A stretch of 22,267 nt of DNA. Origin: CAYQDR01 sp964416315. Its GTDB lineage: Bacteria; Methylomirabilota; Methylomirabilia; Rokubacteriales; DASRDR01. The notes under the pieces are model-generated. The model made no database searches. It saw nothing but the letters and a program-made list of their open reading frames with translations, and was not told the DNA's origin. Each line of letters begins with the position of its first letter. The first letter of the stretch is position 1. Both the position numbers and the translations under genes were made by a program. Shown here in pieces: positions 14,523 through 21,875 of the stretch. The stretch covers positions 1 to 22,267 of the forward strand of contig CAYQDR010000084.1 in the NCBI GenBank assembly GCA_964416315.1. The letters run 5' to 3'.

Positions 14523-15686
14523 ATGCACGTCGTCCTCGACGCCCGGTACCTCTCCGAGCATCAGTCCGGGGTCGGCTACTACACACAGCGGCTCGTCGCC
14601 GGGCTGGCGGCGATCGACCGGGCGAACCGCTACACCTGCGTGGTGGTGCGCGACGAGTCCGGGCGCCCCGCGCTGCCGCCGAGCGTCGAGGCCTGGCCGA
14701 CGCGCGTCTCCTTCGAGAACCACCTGACCGGGGACCTCTGGCTGCTCGGCTACCTCCCGCTTCAGCTCTATCGGCTCGGGGCGGACGTCTACCACGGCCC
14801 CGCCGTCTTCCTGCCCTTGGTGAAGCTCGGCTACCGCACGGTCGTGACGATCCACGACCTGGTCTCCTTCCTGTTTCCGGCGACGGTGCCCCGGAAGTAC
14901 AGCCTCTACATGCGGCTCATGACGCGGTTGTCGGTGCGCTCGGCGGACCGCATCATCGCCGTCTCGGGCGCCACGAAGGAGGACCTCGCCCGGGTCCTCG
15001 GCGTCCCGGATGCGAGCGTCGTCGTGATCCACGAGGCCGTGGGGCCGGAGTTCGCGGTGCCGCCGGCCGCCGGCGAGGTCGAGCGGACGCTCGCGCGATA
15101 CGGCATCCGGCCGCCGTACTGCCTGTTCGTCGGCAACCTCGAGCCGCGCAAGAACCTGGTGCGGCTCGTCGAGGCGTTCGCGCTCCTCCGCGCCCGCGGG
15201 CCCGAGGAGGCGCGCGCCTGCCAGCTCGTCCTCGCCGGGACGCGGGGCTGGCTCTACGGCGGCATCTTCCGGGCGGTCGAGGCCCACGGGCTCGCCGACA
15301 CGATCGTGCTCACGGGGTACGTGCCGCCCGCAGACCTGCCGGCGCTGTACGCGGGGGCGGCGTGCTTCGTCTTCCCATCCCTCTACGAGGGCTTCGGGCT
15401 CCCCGTGCTCGAGGCGATGGCGGCCGGGGCGCCGGTCGTCGCGTCGCGCGTCGGCGCGATCCCCGAGGTCGCGGGCGACGCGGCGCTGCTCGTGGACGCG
15501 GGCCGGCCGGCCGAGATCGCGGACGCGGTCGCGCGCGTCCTCGCGGAGGCCGGGCTGCGGGAGCGGCTCGTCGCGCGGGGCCGGGCGCGGGCCCGCGAGT
15601 TCACCTGGGAGCGGGTCGCGCGCCAGACGCTCGCGGTCTACCAGGCCGTGCACGCGGCGGGCCGGGGCGCCAGTCCCCGGGGGTAG
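14523..15686 (+). CDS. GT4-like glycosyltransferase, second of cluster
   Basis: A 387-residue GT-B glycosyltransferase. It begins MHVVLDARYLSEHQSGVGYYTQRL, parallel to the first cluster enzyme. TIHDLVSFLFP and IAVSGATKEDLARVLG follow, then LFVGNLEPRKNLVRLVEAFALL and the donor-site EGFGLPVLEAMAAGAPVVASRVGAIPE. The ATG at 14523 is preferred because family members begin at the MxVxxDAR strand. An upstream in-frame GTG at 14490 overlaps the flippase stop (GTGA) and would add 11 residues, so it is a real alternative. The next glycosyltransferase starts 12 nt downstream. Confidence 0.92.
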   Translation: MHVVLDARYLSEHQSGVGYYTQRLVAGLAAIDRANRYTCVVVRDESGRPALPPSVEAWPTRVSFENHLTGDLWLLGYLPLQLYRLGADVYHGPAVFLPLVKLGYRTVVTIHDLVSFLFPATVPRKYSLYMRLMTRLSVRSADRIIAVSGATKEDLARVLGVPDASVVVIHEAVGPEFAVPPAAGEVERTLARYGIRPPYCLFVGNLEPRKNLVRLVEAFALLRARGPEEARACQLVLAGTRGWLYGGIFRAVEAHGLADTIVLTGYVPPADLPALYAGAACFVFPSLYEGFGLPVLEAMAAGAPVVASRVGAIPEVAGDAALLVDAGRPAEIADAVARVLAEAGLRERLVARGRARAREFTWERVARQTLAVYQAVHAAGRGASPRG

Positions 15687-15698
15687 GCATCGCAGCCC

Positions 15699-16850
15699 AT
15701 GAGGGTGGCCTTCGACGCCCGCAAGCTCCACGACTTCGGGATCGGCACCCACATCCGGGGGCTGCTCGGGGAGTTCGCCCGGCTCCGCTGCCCCGCGGAA
15801 CTGGTGGTCTACCTGCCCCCCGCGGGTGAGCCGCCGTCCCTCGCGGCCGCTCCGGGGATCGAGTGGCGGGTCGAGGGCGCCCGGCCGTACTCCCTGGAAG
15901 AGCTCTGGCGGCTCGCCCTCCGGGCGCGTCGCGACCGCGCCCAGCTCTTCCACGCGCCCCACTACGTCTGTCCGCCGATTCTCCCCTGCCCGGCGGTCGT
16001 GACGATCCACGACGTGATCCACCTCCGCTTCGCCGGGGAGCTCCGCTCGCCGCTTGCGCCGCTCTACGCCCGGGTGATGCTGCGGCTCGCCGTCCGGCGC
16101 GCCGCGCGCGTCATTACGGTCTCGGAGGCGACGCGGCGGGACCTCGAGGCGTGGCTCGGCGCCCGGCCCGAGCGCCTCCGCGTCATCCCCAACGGCGTCG
16201 GGGCGCACTTCGCCCCCGCGCCCGAGGGCGCCCGCCCCGATCCGGGCCTCGCCGCCCTCGGGGCGGCCCCCCCCTACTTCTTGTTCGTCGGGAATCCACT
16301 GCCGCACAAGAACCTCGACCGGCTCCTCGAGGCCTTCGTGGGGTTGCCGGCCGGGGTAGGGCGGCTGGTTCTCGCGGGGATCCCGCCCGCGGCGCGCCCC
16401 GCCGTCCTCCGCGCGTGCGAGGCCCGCGGCCTCGGGCCGCGCGCGGTCGTCCTGGCCCCCGTGCCCGAGACGGTGCTCCCCCGGCTCTACCAGTCGGCGA
16501 CCGCGCTCGTCTGTCCGTCGCTCTGGGAGGGGTTCGGCCTGCCCGCCCTCGAGGCGATGGCGTGCGGGACGCCGGTCCTCGCGGCCGACCGGGGCGGACT
16601 CGCCGAGGTCGTGGGCCGCGCAGGCCTCCTGGTGGACCCGACGAACGTTGACGCGCTGCGCGAAGGTATGTATAATCTCGCCGTCCAAGAACGCCTCCGC
16701 GCGGAGCTGCGGACCGCCGGACTGGTCCGCGCCCGCGCGTTTTCGTGGCAGCAGGCCGCCGAGCGAACGATCGCCGTCTACCGGGAGGTGCTCGGCGAGG
16801 TGCCGGGGGAGCCAGCAAGGGTCACCGATGCGGGTCGCGCTGGTCCATGA
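15699..16850 (+). CDS. GT4-like glycosyltransferase, third of cluster
   Basis: A 383-residue GT-B enzyme with the same layout: MRVAFDARKLHDFGIGTHIRGLL, TIHDVIHLRF, ITVSEATRRDLEAWLG, IPNGVGAHFAP, LFVGNPLPHKNLDRLLEAFVGL and the E-x7-E motif in EGFGLPALEAMACGTPVLAADRGGLAE. The start ATG follows the previous stop by 12 nt. The 3' end overlaps the next gene by 23 nt, a strong sign of one transcript with coupled translation. With the two preceding glycosyltransferases it looks like a paralogous set, probably adding successive sugars; the linkages are unknown. Confidence 0.92.
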   Translation: MRVAFDARKLHDFGIGTHIRGLLGEFARLRCPAELVVYLPPAGEPPSLAAAPGIEWRVEGARPYSLEELWRLALRARRDRAQLFHAPHYVCPPILPCPAVVTIHDVIHLRFAGELRSPLAPLYARVMLRLAVRRAARVITVSEATRRDLEAWLGARPERLRVIPNGVGAHFAPAPEGARPDPGLAALGAAPPYFLFVGNPLPHKNLDRLLEAFVGLPAGVGRLVLAGIPPAARPAVLRACEARGLGPRAVVLAPVPETVLPRLYQSATALVCPSLWEGFGLPALEAMACGTPVLAADRGGLAEVVGRAGLLVDPTNVDALREGMYNLAVQERLRAELRTAGLVRARAFSWQQAAERTIAVYREVLGEVPGEPARVTDAGRAGP

Positions 16851-17919
16851 CTGGCTGACCGGCATGCGCGGGGGCGAGCGGGTGCTCGAAGCCCTGGTCG
16901 CCCTCTACCCCACCGCCGCGATTCACACGCTCGTCCACGTCCCCGGGGCGGTCTCCCCGGCCATCGAGGCGCGGCCGATCCGAACGTCGTTCATCCAGCG
17001 GCTCCCAGGGGCGCCCGGGCGCTTCCGTCAGTACCTGCCGCTGTTCCCGCTCGCGGCCGCGCGCCTGGACCTCGGCGGCTACGACCTCGTGATCTCGACG
17101 AGCCACTGTGTCGCGCTGGGGGTGCGGCCCGGCCCCGGAGCGTGTCACGTCGCCTACTGCTTCACCCCGATGCGCTACGTGTGGGAGTTCCGGGACGCGT
17201 ACCTGCGGCGGCTCCCGCCGGGGGCGCGCTGGGCCGCGCGACTCGCCCTGGCGGCGCTCCGGCGGTGGGACCAGCGGGCGGGTCGGCGCGTGCGGCACCT
17301 CGCGTGCATCTCGGAGCACGTCGCCGGGCGGGTCCGCCGCGTCTACGGGCGGGAGGCGCGGGTGATCTATCCCCCGGTCCGCACGGAGCTCTTCCGTCCC
17401 GACGGCGCCCCGGGGGACACGTTCCTCTGCGTCTCGGCGCTCGCGCCCTACAAGCGGCTCGACGTCGCCGTGGACGCGTTCACTCGCCTGGGCTGGCCGC
17501 TCGATGTCGTCGGGACGGGTCCCGAGGCGGCGCGCCTCCGTCGCCGGGCGGGCCCCACCGTCCGGCTCCTCGGGTGGCAAGACGACGCGGCGCTACGGGT
17601 CGCCTATGCGCGCTGCCGCGCGTTCGTGTTCCCCGCGGAGGAGGAGTTCGGGATCGCCCCGCTCGAGGCGATGGCGGCGGGCCGTCCGGTGATCGCCTAC
17701 GGGCACGGGGCGCTGACGGAAACGGTGGTGGACGGCGTGACGGGGCTGTTCTTCCGCGAGCAGACCGCGGAGGCGCTGGTCGACGCGCTCCGGCGCTTCG
17801 AGGTCACGGGGTGGAGCCCCGAGAAGATCCGGGCCCAGGCCCTCCGGTTCGGGGAGGCCCGGTTCCGCGCCGAGTTCGAGGGGTTCGTCGGGGCGTGCCT
17901 CGCGGGGGAGGCGGCCTAG
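16828..17919 (+). CDS. GT4-like glycosyltransferase, fourth of cluster (divergent type)
   Basis: A 363-residue GT-B enzyme of a different subtype from its three neighbours. It begins MRVALVHDWLTGMRGGERVLEALVALYP and has the segment ISTSHCVALGVRPGPGACHVAYCFTPMRYVWEF, seen in mannosyl-transferase-like WbaZ/EpsF-type proteins as I recall. The donor motif is EEFGIAPLEAMAAGRPVIAYGHGALTE. The longer open frame would start at 16648, but the ATG at 16828 matches the family N-terminus and has CAAGGG about 7 nt upstream. It overlaps the previous gene by 23 nt, and its stop TAG shares one base with the GTG of the next gene. Mannose as donor is only a guess. Confidence 0.9.
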   Translation: MRVALVHDWLTGMRGGERVLEALVALYPTAAIHTLVHVPGAVSPAIEARPIRTSFIQRLPGAPGRFRQYLPLFPLAAARLDLGGYDLVISTSHCVALGVRPGPGACHVAYCFTPMRYVWEFRDAYLRRLPPGARWAARLALAALRRWDQRAGRRVRHLACISEHVAGRVRRVYGREARVIYPPVRTELFRPDGAPGDTFLCVSALAPYKRLDVAVDAFTRLGWPLDVVGTGPEAARLRRRAGPTVRLLGWQDDAALRVAYARCRAFVFPAEEEFGIAPLEAMAAGRPVIAYGHGALTETVVDGVTGLFFREQTAEALVDALRRFEVTGWSPEKIRAQALRFGEARFRAEFEGFVGACLAGEAA

Positions 17920-19319
17920 TGCTCAAGGAACGTCGGCTCTGGCTCGTGCTGGCGCTCATCGTCGGCGACGCCGCGGCGGTCGTGGCGGCGTGGGCCGCCG
18001 CCTACGCGATCCGCTTCTGGAGCGGCCTTATCCCGGCCCCGCTCGGGATTCCGCCCCTCGACCCGTACCTGGTCCTGCTGCTCCCGCTGGTCCCGCTCCA
18101 CGCCGTGGCGCTCCGCGTTGCGGGCCTCTACGAGTACCGCCACGAGCGCACCAAGGCCGACGAGGCGTTCCTGGTCGTGCAGGGCGTGACGCTCGCCACG
18201 CTCCTGCTCGTCGCCTCCACGTTCTTCATCCGGAACTACTCCTACTCCCGGCTCGTCATCCTGCTCTTCTGGGGCCTCGACGTCGCGTTCGTCTACTGGC
18301 TGCGGCTCGCGATCCGGGAGGCGGTCCGTGGGCTCCGCCGGCACGGCCGCTTCGTACGGCGTGCCCTCGTGGTCGGCGCCGGGCCGCTCGGGCAGGAGCT
18401 GGTCCGCCGCCTCCGTGGCCACCCGGAGCTCGGCGTGCACGTCGTGGGCTATCTCGACGACCGCCACCCCGCCGGGGAACGGCTCGAAGGGCGCGAGGTG
18501 CTCGGCGGCCACGAGGCCGTCACGCGCCTGCTCGCCGACCAGCGCGTGGACCAGCTCTTCGTGGCGCTGCCGATGGAGGCGCACCACGAGGTGCTGAAAG
18601 TCCTGAACGCGATCGAGGGCGAGCTGGTGGACGTCAAGATCGTGCCCGACGTGCTGCAGTTCGTCACGCTGCGGGCGGCCGTCGAGGAGTTGGAGGGGCT
18701 CCCGGTTGTCAGCCTGGCGCAGTCGCCCATCACCGGGTGGAGCCGGCTCGCGAAGCGGGCGATGGACATCGGGCTCGCGGCGGTGGGGCTCGTCGCGCTG
18801 TCGCCGCTGCTGGGGCTGATCGCGCTCCTGATCCGCCTGACCTCGCCGGGTCCGACCATCTACGCGCAGGAGCGCATGGGGCTCGACGGGCGGTCGTTCG
18901 ACATGTACAAGTTCCGCTCGATGCGGATGGACGCCGAGGCGGAGAGCGGGCCGGTGTGGGCGTCCGCCGGCGACGAGCGACGCACCTCGTTCGGCCGGAT
19001 CCTCCGGCGCTCCTCCCTGGACGAGCTGCCGCAGCTCTGGAACGTGCTCAAGGGCGACATGAGCCTGGTCGGGCCGCGGCCCGAGCGGCCGTTCTTCGTC
19101 CAGCAGTTCAAGGCGATGATCCCCCAGTACATGCTCCGCCACAAGGTCAAGTCCGGGCTCACCGGGTGGGCCCAGGTCAACGGCCTCCGGGGGAACACGT
19201 CGCTCGAGAAGCGGATCGAGTACGACCTCTACTACATCCAGAACTGGTCGCTCGCGCTGGACGTGAAGATCCTCATCCTCACGCTCTATCGCGCCTGGCG
19301 ACACCGCCACGCGCACTGA
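17919..19319 (+). CDS. undecaprenyl-phosphate sugar-phosphate transferase (WcaJ/PHPT type)
   Basis: A 466-residue initiating enzyme that transfers a sugar-1-phosphate to the lipid carrier. The N-terminus has four hydrophobic helices (within about residues 7-125). A Rossmann-like CoA-binding domain begins ALVVGAGPLGQELVRRL and includes VVGYLDD. The C-terminal bacterial sugar transferase domain begins with the reentrant helix KRAMDIGLAAVGLVALSPLL. It then has MYKFRSMRMDAE, RRSSLDELPQLWNVLKGDMS, VGPRPERP and GLTGWAQVNGLRG, all catalytic-core signatures. The GTG start shares a base with the previous TAG (TAGTG) and has GGGGGAGG about 8 nt upstream. Three-part architecture and length match WcaJ/CpsE-like glucose-1-phosphate transferases; the exact sugar is not certain. 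Confidence 0.95.
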   Translation: MLKERRLWLVLALIVGDAAAVVAAWAAAYAIRFWSGLIPAPLGIPPLDPYLVLLLPLVPLHAVALRVAGLYEYRHERTKADEAFLVVQGVTLATLLLVASTFFIRNYSYSRLVILLFWGLDVAFVYWLRLAIREAVRGLRRHGRFVRRALVVGAGPLGQELVRRLRGHPELGVHVVGYLDDRHPAGERLEGREVLGGHEAVTRLLADQRVDQLFVALPMEAHHEVLKVLNAIEGELVDVKIVPDVLQFVTLRAAVEELEGLPVVSLAQSPITGWSRLAKRAMDIGLAAVGLVALSPLLGLIALLIRLTSPGPTIYAQERMGLDGRSFDMYKFRSMRMDAEAESGPVWASAGDERRTSFGRILRRSSLDELPQLWNVLKGDMSLVGPRPERPFFVQQFKAMIPQYMLRHKVKSGLTGWAQVNGLRGNTSLEKRIEYDLYYIQNWSLALDVKILILTLYRAWRHRHAH

Positions 19320-19369
19320 GGCGGGTGGGCATGTCACGCGACGCCCCCCCGCCTCCGTGAGTAGCGGTA

Positions 19370-19469
19370 CCCCTCCCCCCGGCGGCGCCCAGAGGGGCGG
19401 GACGTCGCGAGGGCCGCAGGACCGAGCCGTCCCGGCGATTCGGTCAAAAGGGGTCGGGGGCGGGGGAGG
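19370..19469 (+). repeat. structured intergenic element, copy 2
   Basis: It has C-runs (19370-19373, 19375-19380), a 41-nt core (19399-19439) differing from copy 1 at two positions, then G-runs (19450-19453, 19456-19460, 19462-19466) and GG. The GGGACG/CGTCCC stem (19399-19404 with 19428-19433) is unchanged. One of the two differences turns a G-C pair of the inner stem into G-A. It lies in the 165-nt gap before the nucleotidyltransferase gene. Confidence 0.8.
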
Positions 19470-19484
19470 ATCTGGAGAGTCGGC

Positions 19485-20546
19485 GTGCGCGGCCTGATCC
19501 TGGCCGGAGGCCGCGGGACCCGGCTGCGTCCCATCACCTACACCTCCGCGAAGCAGCTCGTCCCGGTCGCGAACAAGCCGATCCTCTTCTACGGGCTCGA
19601 GGCGCTGGCGGCCTCGGGGCTCACCGAGATCGGGGTCGTCGTCGGGGACACGCACCAGGAGATCCGGGACGCCGTGGGAGACGGGAGCCGCTGGGGCGTG
19701 CGGGTGACGTACGTCCCGCAGGCGGCCCCGCTCGGGCTTGCCCACGCCCTCCTCACGGCGGAGCCGTTCCTCCGCGGCGCGCCGTTCGTGATGTACCTCG
19801 GCGACAACCTGATCCTGGAGCCCCTGGCCCCCCTCGTCGCACGGTTCCGCGCGGAAGCGCCCAACGCCCAGATCCTGCTGGCCAAGGTCCCCAACCCCCA
19901 GGAGTTCGGGGTCGCGGAGCTCCGCGAGGGGCGCGTGGCGCGCCTCGTCGAGAAGCCGGAGACCCCGCCCTCCGACCTCGCGCTCGTCGGGATCTACATG
20001 TTCGACGACACGGTCTTCGAGGCCGCGCGCGCGATCCGCCCCTCCCGGCGAGGGGAACTGGAGATCACCGACGCCATCCAGCGTCTGATCGACACCGGCC
20101 GGACAGTGCGGCCGCACGTCATCACGGGCTGGTGGAAGGACACGGGGAAGCTCGAGGACCTCCTCGAGGCCAACCGCATCATCCTCGAGACGCTCGACTC
20201 ACGGGTAGAGGGCACGGTCGAGGAGGCCGAGTTGCTGGGGAAGGTGGTCGTGGAGGCCGGGGCCAAGATCGTGCGGAGCCGGGTGCGGGGGCCCGCGATC
20301 ATCGGGCGCGGGGCGCTGATCGAGAACGCCTACGTCGGGCCGTTCACGGCGGTCGGGGACGGCGTCGTGCTCCGCGGGAGCGAGGTCGAGCACTCGATCA
20401 TCCTCGAAGGGGCCTCGATCGCGGACATCGGGGGGCGCATCGAGTCGAGCCTGATCGGCCGGAACGTGAACATCTACCGGGCGGCCGGGAAGCCCCGTGC
20501 GTACAACCTGATGCTGGGGGACCGGAGCCAGGTGGGCCTGCAGTAG
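19485..20546 (+). CDS. glucose-1-phosphate thymidylyltransferase, long form (RmlA-like)
   Basis: A 353-residue nucleotidyltransferase that makes dTDP-glucose from glucose-1-phosphate and dTTP. The N-terminal domain has the signature LILAGGRGTRLRPITYTSAKQLVPVANKPI (activated-sugar loop GGxGTRLRPxT), VMYLGDN for metal binding, VEKPE and WWKDTGKLEDLLEAN. From about residue 245 it continues into a left-handed beta-helix of hexapeptide-like turns (VVVEAGAKIVRSRVRGPAIIG, IENAYVGPFTAVGDG). This makes it the StrD-like long form rather than the roughly 290-residue RmlA/RffH form. The start is a GTG with GGAG about 9 nt upstream; the sequence MRGLILAGG leaves no room for another start. The next gene, rmlB, begins 4 nt after the stop. 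Confidence 0.93.
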   Translation: MRGLILAGGRGTRLRPITYTSAKQLVPVANKPILFYGLEALAASGLTEIGVVVGDTHQEIRDAVGDGSRWGVRVTYVPQAAPLGLAHALLTAEPFLRGAPFVMYLGDNLILEPLAPLVARFRAEAPNAQILLAKVPNPQEFGVAELREGRVARLVEKPETPPSDLALVGIYMFDDTVFEAARAIRPSRRGELEITDAIQRLIDTGRTVRPHVITGWWKDTGKLEDLLEANRIILETLDSRVEGTVEEAELLGKVVVEAGAKIVRSRVRGPAIIGRGALIENAYVGPFTAVGDGVVLRGSEVEHSIILEGASIADIGGRIESSLIGRNVNIYRAAGKPRAYNLMLGDRSQVGLQ

Positions 20547-20550
20547 GCGC

Positions 20551-21549
20551 ATGCGCGTTCTGGTCACCGGCGGGGCCGGGTTCATGGGCTCGCACTTCGT
20601 CCGGCACCTCCTCCGCACCTATCCCGACTGCACGGTCGTCAACCTCGACAAGCTCACCTACGCCGGCAACCCGGCCAATCTGGCCGACGTCGCCGGCGAC
20701 CCGCGCTACCGGTTCGTCCACGGGGACATCTGCGACGCGCCGCTCGTGCGGGAGGTCATGGCGGGGTGCGACGCGGTCGTCAACTTCGCGGCGGAGTCCC
20801 ACGTGGACCGCTCGATCCAGGACGCGGGCGCGTTCGTCCGCACCAACGTGGACGGCACGTGGGTCCTCCTCGAGACGGCGCGGGCCCACCGGGCGGGACG
20901 CTTCCTCCAGGTCTCGACCGACGAGGTCTACGGCCCGATCGCGGGCGATCCGGTCGGCGAGCGGGCTCCCCTTCGCCCGTCGAGCCCGTATGCCGCCGCG
21001 AAGGCCGCGGGCGATTACCTGGCGCTCGCCTACTGGACGACTCACCGGCTCCCCGTCGTCGTGACGCGGGCCGCCAACAACTTCGGTCCCAACCAGTACC
21101 CCGAGAAGCTCATCCCGCTCTTCATCACGAACGCCCTGGACGATCAGCCGCTGCCGCTCTACGGCGACGGGCGGCAGGTGCGCGACTGGCTCTACGTCCT
21201 CGATCACTCGGCGGCCCTCGACCTCGTCCTCCACAGGGGCGCCGAGGGGGAGGTGTACAACCTGGGCGGCGGCCGCGAGATCGAAAACATCGAGCTGACC
21301 CGTCGGATCCTCGCCCTCCTCGGCAAGCCCGAGCGCCTGATCCGGCCGGTGGCCGACCGCCCCGGGCACGACCGCCGCTACGCGCTCGACACGACGAAGC
21401 TCCGGGCCCTCGGCTGGCAGCCCGCGCACCCCTTCGATGTGGCGCTGGCCGCCACCGTCGCCTGGTACCGCGCGAACGAGTCCTGGTGGCGCCCGCTCAA
21501 GTCCGGGGAATTCCTCGCTTACTACCGGCGCCAGTACGGGGCACCTTGA
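20551..21549 (+). CDS. rmlB: dTDP-glucose 4,6-dehydratase RmlB
   Basis: A 332-residue short-chain-dehydrogenase-type enzyme that converts dTDP-glucose to dTDP-4-keto-6-deoxyglucose. The NAD loop is TGGAGFMGSHF (about residues 6-16). The dehydratase triplet Thr123-Asp124-Glu125 (VSTDEVYGP) and the YxxxK pair Tyr147/Lys151 (SPYAAAK) are intact. NNFGPNQYPEKLIPLFI and GDGRQVRDWLYVLDH are family signatures. It follows the thymidylyltransferase by 4 nt, giving a two-step pathway in consecutive genes. The rmlC and rmlD genes needed for rhamnose are not in the window, so the final sugar is unknown. Confidence 0.95.
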   Translation: MRVLVTGGAGFMGSHFVRHLLRTYPDCTVVNLDKLTYAGNPANLADVAGDPRYRFVHGDICDAPLVREVMAGCDAVVNFAAESHVDRSIQDAGAFVRTNVDGTWVLLETARAHRAGRFLQVSTDEVYGPIAGDPVGERAPLRPSSPYAAAKAAGDYLALAYWTTHRLPVVVTRAANNFGPNQYPEKLIPLFITNALDDQPLPLYGDGRQVRDWLYVLDHSAALDLVLHRGAEGEVYNLGGGREIENIELTRRILALLGKPERLIRPVADRPGHDRRYALDTTKLRALGWQPAHPFDVALAATVAWYRANESWWRPLKSGEFLAYYRRQYGAP

Positions 21550-21751
21550 GCCCACCGAGCCAGGGGCGCCCTGACAATTCGCGCGCCCGTCGGCGGAAAT
21601 CGTCACTCCGGCCCACGCTCACCTGAGATTCCAGACGGTAAGTCCGCACCCGGCAAGGGGTCGGCGGCGCCCGACTCGTCGGCACTCGGTGGCGCGGCGT
21701 TTGCTTTCTCTCTAGTCGTCAGGTACTCCCGGACCCGACCCCGGGAGCCGG

Positions 21752-21803
21752 CCAGGCGGCACGATAGCCACGACGATCTCGGGCTCGTGCCGCCTGGTTT
21801 TTT
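21752..21803 (+). terminator. strong intrinsic terminator
   Basis: CCAGGCGGCACGA (21752-21764) and TCGTGCCGCCTGG (21785-21797) form a perfect 13-bp stem followed directly by TTTTTT (21798-21803). The 20-nt loop is longer than usual. It probably ends the polysaccharide operon. Confidence 0.92.
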
Positions 21804-21838
21804 CGCGTCCGCCCCACCCGTGGCCGCGGCTGCCGCTG

Positions 21839-21868
21839 TTCCCCTGCCGCAGACCCGCGTGCTATCGT
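21839..21868 (+). promoter_or_regulatory. possible promoter of the HD-domain gene, leaderless arrangement
   Basis: TGCTATCGT contains an extended -10 (TG at 21860-21861, TATCGT at 21863-21868). The -35 (TTCCCC, 21839-21844, 18-bp spacer) is weak. The predicted transcription start falls on or next to the ATG at 21876, and no ribosome-binding site is visible. Confidence 0.4.
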
Positions 21869-21875
21869 GGACGCC

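Larger units (their letters stand above)
21550..21875. other. intergenic stretch with two hairpins; possible long 3' end or small RNA
   Basis: No coding frame is supportable between the rmlB stop and the HD-domain gene. A 7-bp hairpin, CTCCCGG (21726-21732) with CCGGGAG (21741-21747), precedes a strong terminator at 21752-21803. The terminator lies about 200 nt after rmlB, which leaves either an unusually long 3' untranslated region or a separate small RNA. I see no strong promoter inside the stretch and recognise no known RNA family. Confidence 0.5.

Noticed and set aside
16648..16827. Upstream extension of the fourth glycosyltransferase to 16648
   Set aside because: It would overlap the third glycosyltransferase by 200 nt and add a non-homologous N-terminus before MRVALVHDW.
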